A stretch of 64,000 nucleotides of DNA from Phymorhynchus buccinoides (GCA_017654935.2 CM065710.1:28864334-28928333); one strand, 5' to 3'. Positions 10,686-21,489 are shown, numbered from the stretch's first letter. Numbers and translations: made by a program. The notes: generated by a model not told the origin, from the letters alone.

Positions 10686-10925
10686 TAAAACCCTTTCATC
10701 GCCACTGTCGCCTCTTGGCACCACAATGATTTAACACCCATGAGGCATCAAATGAGGGTCTGTTATCCAGTGAACTTATGTTCTTAATTTTGGGAGGCAA
10801 GAATAGGCCCTATTCTATGCATGTCACAAAGGAATCCCCAATATTGCAGGCGAAATCTTTTCTCTACCCAGGTAAGTTCAATGGAAAGTTTTGTCTAAAA
10901 AATGGCTGGCATTGAAAGGGTTGAA
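10686..10925. mobile_element. TTAA-type TIR element, family 7 copy 1 (degenerate)
   Basis: Ends resemble AAACCCTTTCATCGCC and GGCATTGAAAGGGTT; the interior has ACCACAATGATTTAACACC and CCCCAATATTGCAGGC. Related copies are at 16180-16346, 16735-16958 and, best preserved, 19131-19385. Confidence 0.6.
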
Positions 10926-11156
10926 CTTACTATGCAACCATCTGAAAACAAGTCTGTGGTTTGGGGTTTGGCTGTGCTTTTAGACAAAACATTCAAGGTT
11001 TGTTATTTGAATATGCTTGTATGAAATTGTGTATATGTCCATGTGCTAAACAGCTTTGTTGAACTTGTTTGTGCGCATCCACGCAGTGTGAAATCATATT
11101 TGTCCTAAAATATTCTGTAATCACTCCAAATGAAAACAATTGTTCAGTGTTCAGTG

Positions 11157-11174
11157 CTCTCTCTCTTTCTCTCA

Positions 11175-11269
<95 letters not shown>

Positions 11270-11274
11270 CAATT
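11157..11274. repeat. (CT)n microsatellite
   Basis: Almost uninterrupted CT dinucleotides. Apparent Leu/Ser-only reading frames across it are repeat artefacts. 10926-11156 and 11275-11827 hold no gene that I can see. Confidence 0.95.
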
Positions 11275-11827
11275 TTCTTACCCTGGTTTTCGCCTTTAGA
11301 ACCTTCGATGTATGTGGGGGAGGCTCTCTACTTGATTACTTTAAGATCGGAATACACGTTAGCATTTTTCACTCTTCCCCCATGGCAGCACAGCGATACA
11401 CTTTTCATAAAAATCACTTGCATAATGCATATCACTGTGTTGTCATGGGGAAACAGTGAAAAATGTTAACTTGTATTGAGACCATTATTTAGCATCTTTC
11501 AGTCACACAAAAATAAAAATCCTTCCATTTTTCAATTCTTCCCTTTGATCTTGATCTTGATGAGGTTCGTCGCCGGGCAGGATCCAATTCTGGATATAAA
11601 CGCCAACGTGGGGAAAAACTGGGGAGAGCACCTAAACCTATTGATCCCTAACTAAAAAAAAAAAATTTAATATTAAAAAAAAACAAAGGGGGGGAGGGGG
11701 GTTATGATCGCGGGCAGGCTACAACGTTTCACTTTTCATCCAGCTGAAAAATAATTTTGTGTTCTGTTCTTTTTTTCCCTTCAGTCCTTTCTTTAGGCTA
11801 CTTTCTTTTGTTTGTGTGTGTGGGTGT

Positions 11828-12002
11828 GGGGGGGGGGGGGGGGGGGGGGGGGGAGGGGGCCCGCAAATGCCGGCCATGGCCGGACCGCTTGCTACGTCCT
11901 TGAAGGATGACTACCGTGCGGAAATACCATGCGCACTCCGTAAATAGTGGAAAAACGAAAGATACAAATTTAAGGGGAATTCGAACACGTGCGCAAATCC
12001 TT

Positions 12003-12035
<33 letters not shown>

Positions 12036-12193
12036 AGGGACTGGCTTCTGCCTAAGCCTCATGGCTTATAATATGTCCCATCCTTTCCCTTCTTTCTTTG
12101 ACTTATTTGCGGATTATCCGCATATGTGTGTACACGGTCTTAGTCTGAAAAGAACGTGTATTTTAGTAAGAGTTTTGTTTCGTTTGTTTGTGT

Positions 12194-12244
<51 letters not shown>
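11828..12244. repeat. Poly-G runs and (AGT)n ahead of COX7C
   Basis: A 26-base G run at 11828-11853, an AGT trinucleotide run at 12003-12036 inside a family-2 TIR repeat (about 11930-12143), and a 49-base uninterrupted G run at 12196-12244. The last lies about 140 bp upstream of the COX7C start codon. Such runs can form G-quadruplexes and are also prone to assembly error. Confidence 0.9.
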
Positions 12245-12381
12245 CTTTTTTTCTTTTCTTTTCCAGACAGTTTTTAGTAGACTGCGGGGTGTATACAGCG
12301 GTGGACTGGGACCATCATAAAAAATAAAAGTCCGTCGAACGTGACTTCCGTTATACCCTCGTCTGCCATTTATCCAACAAC

Positions 12382-12477
12382 ATGGTGTTCGGACAAGTAG
12401 CCCGTTTGTCGAGAAACTTCAGCACTTCTGCTGTCGTCAGGAGTCAAGGATGGCAGCAGTATGGCATCCCAGGAGCA
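12382..12477 (+). CDS. COX7C: COX7C exon 1
   Basis: Encodes the presequence and the first mature residues, from MVFGQVARLSRN to YGIPGA. It ends in phase 0 at a good donor, gtatgt, at 12478. Confidence 0.88.
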
Positions 12478-15400
12478 GTATGTATTGTTGCTTATTTATT
12501 GCCCATTAATGATTGCTTTACTTTGAAATTTGGCTGAACAGTTGACAAAAAAATAGCAACGAACTCGATAAAATGCGTGAAGGTCATGACAATTTTGAAT
12601 TTGACATTCGTAATCGATGATCGACGATTCCAGTGATTTCTAGTATATTCTACCCTTTCAACGGTCAAGCTTTAAAATAAATCACTTGTCCGTTTACTGA
12701 TTTAGCTCTCTTTATTGTCAAATCGTAAGCCATGCTACATTCTAGACAGATGTAGAACAGTTCTGAGTTTTAGGGAAAATGTTTGGTAGGCCTAAACTAA
12801 GATGCAGATGAGATTTGAGATCAACACTCACTGACGGACCATCACTGACACTGTGTGACAGTGTCACAGTCTTGGTTCATTTCGTTCTTTTTGTCTTGCC
12901 TTTATGATTTATCTTCAAGTATTATTGAAAACAGTGACGTACCGAGGATAAAAAAATGATAGGATAAACAATCCTGAAACAAGAGAAACCAAATGACAAT
13001 GAAACCTTGAAAAGGTCAAGGTCACGGTTCAACTTCAAGATGGAGACTGCTAATTTTTGTCTGTGAAGTTTCGGTTTAGTTTTTCTGAGAAAGAAAGCGT
13101 TTCCGGTTTCAGAAAAATTCTACCTGTGGCTTATTTAATTTAAGTTATTATTGGCCCTGCAGTAGCCAAAGGAGCATATCCTATGGAATTGTTAAGAATT
13201 ATTTCCAAACGAAGTTTGAAATATTCCTGGGTTGAGACAGTTTTTCTAGACGACGGTCGCCGCACACATTTATAACTGTTACGCCAAAAGGGGTCTAAGA
13301 AACACTTTAGAAAACGTTTTCGAAAGAATATTGCAAGCTCTTGTCTGATTGGTCCCCCAAAAGTATTATTTTAACCAAACTTTAATGGACCAATCAACAA
13401 CAAGAAATGTATTCACCCCATGCAAGTCACATGATAATTCGCCAAGAAATACTTTGGGAGTAGCCACAAAACGTTTTTGGCAAAAGAGGTGTTTCTTATA
13501 ACCGTTTTTGCCGATTTGCGCTTAGGCTACGTAACGTTATCCCTTGAGAAACGACCCCCTGGTTTGAACTCAGACAACTGAGTTAGTGAGTACTCTCTCT
13601 CTCTCACTTTTCAGTGTATTCATTTTCCGACCGGCAACCTTCGCAGTTTCGGTCTGCAGCACTTTTGACATTTTTTTGTTTGACTTTCTTTTCTACATGC
13701 ACCGTAACTGATCTCCATTGCACTAAGTTCTGGCGTTCTGCTAACATTGGTTAACCCAAGGCATTTATTTTCTTCTAATTGTTTGTGGTCTGTTCAGGTA
13801 AGTGAAATTGAATGCAGAAATGTTTGACTGAGTATCTACATCTACTGGTCTACAGCCAGTACAGGGCTCCCAGGGACCCCCATTTGGGGGTCTATGAAGT
13901 ACTAAAATTCTAAAAGACCCTCTAATTCTAAAAGAATGCAGGGGGTCCCAGGGAATGAGATGCACTAGAAAAAAATCTGTTTAGCATTCGCAGTGCCACT
14001 GGGACCCTCTATCCCGCCTCTAGGACCCTCTATACTGTAAGTGAAGGAGTCCCTGGGACCCCTTGTTTTGCGGGATGATTGGGAGCCCTGAGTAGTTTAC
14101 TTTTGATTTGATGTGAATCACATTCACAATGTCAGGTAGCAGGAGCAGGCAAAACAAATTCCACCCAAAACGAGTCTCCAAAACCTACAAAGGGTAATGA
14201 CAAAAAAGAGAACTACAAAGGAATTGAGTGTTACATGTGTAAACCCTGGTTTCACCGTGGCTGCTGTGATCTCACATGATCAGTTTACATGTCCGGGTCA
14301 AGGGGTTAATTACATGGTGTGGCTGTGTTTCAAATGGTGAGTCTGGTAGATCTGAGGTTTCCACACGCATGGAAATCAAGCTGGATACCAGGATAGTGTG
14401 TTGAGAGAGATCAAGGGCTTAACTCTTCTACTACCAAGTATTACTTAGACTGTTTACTGTTGAGCACCAAGTAATTTTTGCAGCTGCACTGATTTTCGCA
14501 CACACTCACTTTAAAAATTCATTAAAAATACTTGCTCGAATCATCACTAAAAATTCCCTGTCGATCTGCTGCTGCAAACCCAAGATCATTCAGCAGCTCT
14601 TTTTTTATTCGCCTAAGTTCAGATTCTGCCACTTCTTCCACAGTAAATCCAGTGAATGCTTCGTCATCACTGTCGCCATCTTGTAGAAGTTCACGCCAAA
14701 AGTCATCGTCAGTTTCCATCGTCGAAAACGCGACGAAAATCGATTGAAAATTGCAAAATTTAGCCTACAAATGCAGATGGCGGAAGATTGTGCTTTCCCT
14801 GAGCGAACTGCGCATGTCACGGAAGTAAAGGATGTGATGTCACTTCATATAAATAGCGCAAAGGGGGACACCGGAGTTTCCCTAGTATCTGGCAGTCAAA
14901 CCCGCCCATGGCTAGCAACGGTAAACAGTAAACCGGGCGGTTCAACCCACCGACGGCAGCAGAAGAGTTAAGAGAAAGGTTGGATTCTTTTAAAAAGAAA
15001 CATTCAGCATGCAGTGTTGATATAATCGAAAAAAAAATAATTGAGACAGTTAAAATCAAACTCAAAAGTAGATGAATACAAATAGACAGATGGCTGAAAC
15101 TAGTGGAAAAGAAAGCTTAAGATTATTGTGGCTAATCTGCCTGAAAGCGAACTGGAGACAGCTGAGAAAAGAAAGCAGGATGATAGGGACAGGGTTAGAA
15201 AACTCATTGGGAGGATAAGTGATGAAGTGAAGGTGGAGGAGGTGGATGACCCAGTCAGACTGGGAGCTGTTCGAATCGGCAAAGAGGCAAAACCCAGGTT
15301 GCTCAGACTGACTGTCAAACGTGAGGACACCAAGAAGAAAATGAGAAATGTAGGCAGTCTCAACAGAGACGTCCCTCCTAAAAACTGTGCATGAATGATG

Positions 15401-17253
15401 GATCAGATGCCAAAGGAAAGGGAGAACATAAAGAGACTAAAAGAAGAATTGAAACTCAGAAAAGAACGGGGAGGGGACCAACATCTCATAAACTACAGAG
15501 AAGGGAAAATTGTGGTCAGGCAGGCGAAATCAGACAGAAACACAGTAGACTGAAGACAAAACGCCCTCTTGTGCATCAGCTCAGGCTGCAGCCGAGAAAG
15601 GGGCTGACAAGACCGACCAACATTGACCCAAGGAAGGGACACACACTGTACATAATGTCAATAATCCTGTTTGTCGTGAAAGTGTTTCTAGTTCATTTTC
15701 TAATTCTTCTTGTGCTTTTGAAGATTGTTGCAAAGTTATGTACAGTAATGTTGATAGCTTATTAAATAAAAAAGATGAATTACTTGTAAGATTATCTGAT
15801 GTAACAGTAAATCCAAATTTAATCTGTTTGACAGAAATTCTTCCTAAAAACCAAGTCTATTCGATTATTTTCGTCAGAATCAAAGATTTATGATTTAAGA
15901 AACAAAACAACTGCTTGAAGCGCTACGAACTTGGCATTAAACGGTCGCCATTTTTACGGGAATTCCCCATGGTTTACGGCAACACTGATCGGCGACGCTG
16001 AATTTAGAGGGTTTACGTTTGTTTTTCCTTGCTGATTATTTTTATTTTTTCTAACGTTTTGTGGCATGAAAATAATCCTAAGCTGATTCTAACCCTATCC
16101 CTTACCCAATGAAGTACAAAAGTTGAGCGGAAAAAAGCTGCAATTTTGGATACGCTCGTGGGATTTAACACACACACAAAATCAAGAAAACATAAAAATT
16201 GAAGAAATCTAGACTCTAATTTTTGGGAGGTAAGGATAGGCCCTATTTTATGCATGTCACAGAAGAATCCCCAATATTGCAGACAGAATGTTTTCTCTAC
16301 CAGATGGAAAGTTTTTAGCTGAAAAATGGCTGGCGTTGAAAGGGTAAAAGTTAAAACAGCAGATCCCCACTGAGTTTTAAAACCCTGTTAAGTGTTATGC
16401 TGTATTTCTCTCTTATCTGTCATCTCTTTTCCTGCTTTCATTCATGTTTCTTCTCGGGTTTACTAGCCTAGTTACTCCCAGTCCCAGCATATATTATATG
16501 TGGTTGAACCTCCCCGGTTCCAAGACATAATAATCAGCCGTGGATTGTGGCCACGCATCAAGAAGAAGAAGAAGACCAGGCGTATGAAAAAGATAGTGAG
16601 CTTTATATGAATTTATCGTTTGTTTCTTCAGAAGTGACAGATTTCTCAACCCCCAAAGAAATGATCATGAGGCGCATTTTCACACATTTAATATTGAATT
16701 TGTCAGCACTTAACCGTGCCAACACTTAATCTTTGCACCACGATGATTTAACACCCCATGTCACTAAAAAGCATCAAACCAGGTTCTGTTATCCAAAGAC
16801 CCTATTCTCTTCATTTTCGGAGGTGGGGATATAAGGCCTTACTTTAAATATGACATAGAGGAATCCCCAATATTACAGACAGATTTTTTTCTCTGCCCAG
16901 GTACGTAAGCTTAATGGATTTTTTTTGATGAAAAACGGCTGGCGGCGAAAGGGTTAAACAGGTTCAAAAGGTGATGTCACTCGTGTCATTGCGTAACAAA
17001 TATTTGTGTGTGTGTGTGTGTTTCAGAACCTGCCGTTTGACATCAGCAACCAGTACAAGCTGACCCTGTACTTCGCCCTGTTCTTCTCCAGCGGCTTTAT
17101 ATGTCCTGTGTATCAACATGTGTGTGTGTGTTTCAGAACCTGCCGTTTGACATCAGCAACAGGTACAAGCTGACCCTGTACTTCGCCCTGTTCTTCTCCA
17201 GCGGCTTTACGGCGCCCTTTTTGCTGGTGCGACACCAGATCCTGAAGAAGTGA
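12382..17253 (+). CDS. COX7C: Cytochrome c oxidase subunit 7C, mitochondrial (spliced)
   Basis: Small nuclear-encoded, single-helix subunit of respiratory complex IV in the inner mitochondrial membrane. Coding exons are 12382-12477 (32 codons) and 17137-17253 (38 codons plus TGA), joined in phase 0, giving 70 residues; animal COX7C precursors are typically a little over 60. The N-terminus is an Arg/Ser-rich, acid-poor presequence (RLSRNFSTSAVVRS). The mature part starts near GIPGANLPFDISNRYK and contains the hydrophobic helix LTLYFALFFSSGFTAPFLL and the family-typical ending LVRHQILKK. The donor is GCA|gtatgt and the acceptor gtttcag|AAC. A third, non-coding exon is at 19905 onward, with AATAAA at 20090-20095. 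The start is the first ATG, preceded by a plausible short 5' UTR from about 12330. Odd feature: a partial duplicate of exon 2 lies directly upstream of the real one. Confidence 0.9.
12478..13229. other. COX7C intron 1, first part: nothing recognised
   Basis: Intronic DNA with no coding signal and no repeat that I can match elsewhere in the window. Confidence 0.5.
13230..13560 (-). repeat. Dispersed repeat, copy 1
   Basis: Contains GACGGTCGCCGC, TAACTGTTACGCCAAAAGG, GCTCTTGTCTGATTGGT and ACCGTTTTTGCCGATTTG. The same words appear in inverse order and strand at 39125-39440, where the unit sits inside another TIR element. It has inverted-repeat character; no coding capacity seen. Confidence 0.65.
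13561..14418. other. COX7C intron 1, second part: no gene
   Basis: Contains GGGACCCCC-rich stretches at 13865-14080 repeated imperfectly (CCCAGGGACCCC, TGGGACCCTCTA). No coding sequence recognised. Confidence 0.5.
14419..14971 (-). mobile_element. piggyBac-like element, internally deleted
   Basis: Bounded by TTAACTCTTCTACTACC (left) and the inverse of TTAACTCTTCTGCTGCC (right), so TTAA duplicates flank inverted terminal repeats, the piggyBac signature. At 553 bp it is far shorter than an autonomous element. It still contains the start of a transposase reading frame on the minus strand (14719 to 14522), so its 5' end is at 14971. Confidence 0.8.
14522..14719 (-). pseudogene. N-terminal remnant of a piggyBac-like transposase
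   Basis: 65-codon frame starting METDDDFWRELLQDG, followed by DDEAFTGFTVEEV. Acidic N-termini with an FxGF motif are usual in piggyBac-type (PGBD) transposases, whose DDD catalytic core follows later; that core is missing here. The placement inside TTAA-flanked terminal repeats supports the call. It cannot be an active transposase. Confidence 0.6.
15060..15870 (+). pseudogene. CR1-like LINE fragment: ORF1 region and start of endonuclease
   Basis: 15128-15392 reads ANLPESELETAEKRK, then DDPVRLGAVRIGKEAKPRLL and LTVKREDTKKKMRNV, the style of LINE ORF1 RNA-binding proteins. A shifted frame continues with KLRKERGGDQHLINYREGK. Around 15735-15845 SNVDSLLNKKDELLVRLSD followed by NLICLTEIL matches the N-terminal part of an APE-type endonuclease, as does the copy near 23070. 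Several frameshifts and stops are present and the rest is missing. Confidence 0.65.
15871..16979. other. COX7C intron 1, last part: TTAA-element relics
   Basis: Two degenerate copies of the family-7 element: 16180-16346 (CCCCAATATTGCAGACAG, ending GGCGTTGAAAGGGT) and 16735-16958 (ACCACGATGATTTAACACC, ending GGCGGCGAAAGGGTTAA). Around 16530-16575 is GATTGTGGCCACGCATC with an AAG tail, also seen near 42010. No gene. Confidence 0.55.
17009..17118 (+). pseudogene. COX7C: Tandem partial duplicate of COX7C exon 2 with its acceptor
   Basis: The TG-rich tract, tttcag acceptor and first 73 bases of the exon (17027-17099, to GGCTTTA) are repeated 110 bp further on at 17137-17209. Only one codon differs (CAG here, AGG there). 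This copy lacks the exon's end and has no good donor; 110 is not a multiple of three, so reading through it hits TGA at 17171-17173. The downstream copy must be the functional exon. Confidence 0.85.
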
Positions 17254-17282
17254 GCCGCCACAGCATGCTCCACGCCTAGGGG
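17137..17282 (+). CDS. COX7C: COX7C exon 2 (coding to 17253, then 3' UTR)
   Basis: Encodes NLPFDISNRYKLTL to VRHQILKK and a TGA at 17251-17253. The exon appears to continue to a donor GG|gtgagt at 17283. The stop is only 29 nt before that junction, short enough that nonsense-mediated decay would not be expected. Confidence 0.85.
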
Positions 17283-17324
17283 GTGAGTTGGCATCCCAGC
17301 CAGAGTTTAGTTATAGATTCTCCC

Positions 17325-17640
17325 CCATGGGGATACTGGGGGGTGTTTCATAAAAATAGTTCCTCCACCTTCTGGAAGTTCTGTGCTTGAAACTTCCTCT
17401 AATCTGCCACTCTCTTTGACTCTGCCTTTTCCCTTTGCTTTCTATCTACTGTCTTTCTGACTCATTCTCCTGCCTTTTTTGAAAAACATCTTCCAAATAA
17501 TGTTTCTTCTTTGAGCTCCTCCAAAATCGGAATGTGTCGGCTGTACGCAGCGGGGAGACCAGTGAAAACTGAAAATCAGACACATACGTACCTTACCCAT
17601 TGTGGCCATTTGGCCTGGGAACGCAGAAGAAGAAGAAGTT
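17325..17640 (+). mobile_element. SINE with (GAA)n tail, plus strand
   Basis: From TCCCCCATGGGGATACTG through CTTCTGGAAGTTCTGTGC, GAGCTCCTCCAAAATCGG and GGGAGACCAGTGAAAACTG to a GAAGAAGAAGAAG tail. The longest plus-strand copy of this family here. Confidence 0.7.
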
Positions 17641-18145
17641 ATAGATTTCAGATGCTAGTTCTCTTAATCATACTTCCAGCTTTCGCTTCGATTATCACAT
17701 TTTTGCCTGGCACAGATTCTTGTTTACACTTCTACAGCACCAGGTTGAAGACATAAGTCGAAAATGTGTGCTCTCAAAGGGGGTGTTTGGCGAATTATTG
17801 ACCAAATTTCAGATGTGTGTCTCTTCCCCCCAAAGTCGGAGTGTGGCTGCGCACATGGCGGGGTAATAATTATAAAAAAACGTTCACACGCGTAATGTTC
17901 TCATCCGTAGCTGATGCACTTGTACCATAGTGTTTCAAGTGCTTCTGCGATTGGGATGATCCCTGGAGTCTTTTAGCCAGGGTACGACAACAACGGATGT
18001 GTGTCTCTTGAGTCCAAGGTTCAAACCTCTCAAAATGAGTCTCATTGGAGGTTAAGGGTTTTAGACCATTTCGCCACTAAATGTATCAAATTTGTACCTG
18101 GCGCGCAGTAAAAGTTATAAAATAAGACTTTATATAAAAAAAACT

Positions 18146-18345
18146 CTCTATACCGATTGGTTCCCCCACAACGAACCACTACAAAAGCAAAGTCAGGGGA
18201 AAAATTGTGGTCTAAGGGAGCGAAGCGAGTTTAGAAGTGACCAAGGTATGGTGTGCACACAGATTTACTTCCCTTGAAGTTGAAGCAAATGCATCAAATT
18301 GACTGCTATCTATTAAGTCCGGACATATATGTCTGGAACGACTTG
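18146..18345. repeat. Dispersed repeat shared with 24768-24940
   Basis: Shares CCGATTGGTT, CACTACAAAAGCAAAGTCA, AAATGCATCAAATTG and GGAACGACTTGAATGAGTTA with the later copy. Non-coding. Confidence 0.65.
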
Positions 18346-18536
18346 AATGAGTTAAACATACATTACATGGGTTTGTCAATTGACTTGTCAGTGTACTGGT
18401 GGTAAAAAAATGAAAGGTCCCATAGCCTATCGGCTGTAGGGGCAGTGAACTGTTGGATGTTCACCGTGTCAAGGGCACAGCATTGGGGCATGTGGGTGGA
18501 TGCCTCGTGCCTCCATCCGGGGAGCTGGACGACCCC

Positions 18537-18765
18537 ACCCCCTCCACAAGTCTCTTTTCCCTTTGCTTTCTATCATCTACTATCTTTCTGACTTACTGGC
18601 CCATTCTCCTGCCTTTAAAAAAAAAAAATCTTCCAAATAATTTTCTCTCTAGTTTGAGCTCCTCTGAAATTGGAATGTGTCAGCTGTACGCAGCGGGGAG
18701 ACCAGTGAAAACTGAAAACCGGACACATGGCCATATGGCCTGGGAACGCAGAAGAAGAAGAAGAA
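18537..18765 (+). mobile_element. SINE with (GAA)n tail, 5'-truncated
   Basis: Contains TCTTTTCCCTTTGCTTTCTA, a poly-A interruption, GGAATGTGTCAGCTGTACGC, GGGAGACCAGTGAAAACTG and a GAAGAAGAAGAAG tail, in the same order as 17325-17640. Confidence 0.65.
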
Positions 18766-19009
18766 TGTGCACTACATCATGGAAGGCAGAGCCCATCCCT
18801 CTCCTTCCACCACCTTTAATCTTCCCTGAACGAATCAGGTACCCAATTCACTGCTGGGTACCGGCAGTTGTACAATGTCATGTAGATGTGTGGGTTTTTT
18901 TACCACTTCCTGCTTCATTTAAGCAACAATTTATTTCATTCAGTTTCAAACATTCAACCATAAGATAAATGGCACTCTCTTCCGTGGTCTGGTCACACTC
19001 TCATAGGTG

Positions 19010-19440
19010 CAACTTTTCCTGCTATACAAGGATTTCCTGTTTTTCAATTTTACCAGAAAAGGACACTCCTTTTTTTAAAATTTGTCAAACAAGATCTTTG
19101 TGTGTTTACTGCATTTTTCAAGCACTTTAACCCTTTCACCGCCAGCCATATTTCAGCCAAATATTTCTGTTAAATTTACAGAGAGATTGAGAGAGAGATT
19201 GAGAACAAAATCCATCTGCAGAATTGGGGATTCTTTTGTGACATATTATATAAAATAAGGTCTGTCCTTACTTCCCAAAACTAAGACAAATGGGTCTTTG
19301 GATAATAGACCCCAATTTGATGCCTTTTAGTGACACAGGTGTTAAATCACTGTGGTGCTAAAATGCGACTTTGGCGGTGAAAGGGTTAAAATAAGCATTT
19401 GTATAAATTGGAAAAAGCAAACTAAAATACCTTCATAAAT
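19010..19440. repeat. Dispersed repeat interrupted by a TTAA element
   Basis: Copy of the repeat at 5680-5890. It is continuous except for 19131-19385, which is the inserted family-7 element. Confidence 0.75.
19127..19389. mobile_element. TTAA-flanked TIR element, family 7, with demonstrated insertion site
   Basis: TTAACCCTTTCACCGCCAGC at the left; GGCGGTGAAAGGGTTAA at the right. TTAA is duplicated at 19127-19130 and 19386-19389, and the paralogous empty site at 5796-5799 has one TTAA. Non-coding, about 255 bp. The TTAA duplication indicates piggyBac-type mobilisation. Confidence 0.85.
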
Positions 19441-19682
19441 CAATTCTTGCTTCAGCTGCAGGGGGACATTACCCCTGGACCCCAGCCTTTCAGGTTTTTT
19501 CATTTTGTGTCGTTGCACCCATGCACTTTAGTGGACCAGCATACTGAAGAACAGGTACGTGTACCACCAAAAACAAAGGATAATTCGCAATAATTTTTAT
19601 TGTCCCAGTTTCATAATCCTTTTTCAGTTTTTGCGAAACTTTTTGAACTCTCAAAAATATTTCATCATATAAATTTTCAGTC

Positions 19683-19800
19683 CTTTCTTCTTCTTCTGCG
19701 TTCCCAGGCCATATAACCATAATGGGTATGTGTCCAGTTTTTCAGTTTTCACTGGTCTCCCCGCTGCATACAGTCGACACATTCCAATTTCGGAGGAGGG
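19683..19800 (-). mobile_element. SINE with (GAA)n tail, short minus-strand piece
   Basis: TTCTTCTTCTGCGTTCCCAG followed by GTTTTCACTGGTCTCCCCGC, the inverse of the 3' half of 17325-17640. Confidence 0.6.
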
Positions 19801-19904
19801 GGTCCTTTCAATTTTGACTAACTAGATTTATATTGTATTTTATGAGACATTTAATCATTGAAGATTGAATAATCATTTGTGTGTATGCATGTGTGTTTAT
19901 GCAG

Positions 19905-20112
19905 GTAAAAGCCACAGCGGCAGACAGCAGCGCAAAGAAAATGAGACAAAGGATCGCCGTGGAAACCATCCCATAATGCACTTGTTGTCCTCAACATCAT
20001 GGCGCTAGCAGTCCGGCGCTGTGGCTGGTTTTTGTTTTTTTAGTTCACGGAGTTAATGTTTTCGTCTGTTAGTTTTGTAGTATTTTAACAATAAACTCAA
20101 GTATGTGGAAAA
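19905..20112 (+). other. COX7C: COX7C 3' UTR exon and poly(A) signal
   Basis: Acceptor tttatgcag at 19896-19904. The exon has no reading frame of note. AATAAA at 20090-20095 is followed by a GT-rich stretch (GTATGTGTGTTGAG), the usual order for cleavage and polyadenylation. The 3' end is placed near 20112. Confidence 0.6.
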
Positions 20113-20436
20113 CATCTAAAGTGTATGTGTGTTGAGTTTTTGAAAGTCAGTTTGTCCAGTTTCATGCATACATATTATAATGTCAGGGGAGTTTTTGGAA
20201 TCCGAGAAAATTCCGGATTTTACTGGAAATATAGAATTCCGAATTTTCCCAACCTCCAAATTCAGACATTTTCCAAACAAGTGGCTGCATGTTGTACTAA
20301 TGAAAATCATGACAGAGAGATTGAGAGAGAGAGAACACTTGAACACTTGTATGCTTTTCTTTATTCATTATTCATTAGGTCTGTCTGTGCTCCACTGTAA
20401 GCCCTGTCTCATTTACATCTCTCTCTAAATACATTT

Positions 20437-20492
<56 letters not shown>
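20437..20492. repeat. (CT)n microsatellite
   Basis: Uninterrupted CT repeats. The flanks to 21057 carry no gene that I can see; 20590-20660 has a short tandem repeat of TGTCACATAATCCAGTCATC. Confidence 0.9.
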
Positions 20493-20496
<4 letters not shown>

Positions 20497-21057
20497 GGTA
20501 TCAACAATGACCTCTTTGTATATTAATTTTGGAATTTTCCCAATCTCGGGAAGATTCCGAATTGTCCTGGTAAAATTGCAAATTGTCCTTGATTCCCAAT
20601 TTTCCTGTCACATAATCCAGTCATCAGAATCCTGTCACATAATCCAGTCATCAGAATTATCAGAGGATTAAGATTTTCTGACAGAGGATTGGCTTCTCTT
20701 ATCACAGGTTTTGTCTTTTTATTGAGTGTTATCTTTTCTGTTAAATAGCATTTTAAAGTGATTTCTGACCATTCCTTTTTGGTCATGTTGGGAACTGATT
20801 TCAGTGTTGTCCCTTAACAGTCTGGGGCCTTGATGCCCCTTTTACCGCGGTTTTCAGAGGATTGGACTTCAGACTATTCTGATGCCTGACAAACATTTGC
20901 TGACACACAATTCTACCCATTCACTGTTGTTGTGTTTTCGTAATCTGTGTGAAGGAGAGAGAGAGAGGGGAATGAGTTATGTGAATCATTGTTTACCTCT
21001 GGCAAGACTGTTGTTGTTGCATTGGCTGATTTGTTGGTGAACAACTTCACCAAGTTA

Positions 21058-21280
21058 TTAAAGACCCACCAGATCATGTGACAAAATCACGGGTTTCACG
21101 TGCTTTCCCTCCCTCTTACAGCTGGTAAGAAATCTTGTTTTGACCAGGTTTGACAAATACACCCAAATTCAAAACGAAACATCATTTTAAAGAGCAGTCT
21201 CAATTTGAAATTGGGAATTTGTATGTGGGTCACAGCTACCCAGACAAAATCCAAAGGACTTAATCATGGTGGGTCTTTAA
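21058..21280. mobile_element. TTAA-flanked TIR element, family 4 copy 2
   Basis: TTAAAGACCCACCAGATCAT at the left, CATGGTGGGTCTTTAA at the right. Same termini as 5371-5500. Confidence 0.75.
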
Positions 21281-21489
21281 TAATAATGATTTATAGTATT
21301 TATATAGTATTTCTTGCTACGCAACTCAATGTGCTTGCATCCACCATTCATACTAACTCATTCCCCCAACAGTACACTATTTATAAAAGCACCAAAATGT
21401 GAATAAATAGATCAATACCAACACATAAACACACACACATGCGCAAATCCACAAGGACACACTATACACAACCATAGTTGTGGGGTGGA

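Noticed and set aside
11069..11469. Leu/Ser-rich and similar low-complexity proteins
   Set aside because: Translations of CT, TATG, CA and GA microsatellites (also at 41180-41628, 42330-42752, 57887-58119, 58655-59024). No start context or composition of a real gene.
14744..14971. 75-codon plus-strand frame near the COX7C intron
   Set aside because: Overlaps the terminal repeat of the piggyBac-like element and shows no recognisable domain.
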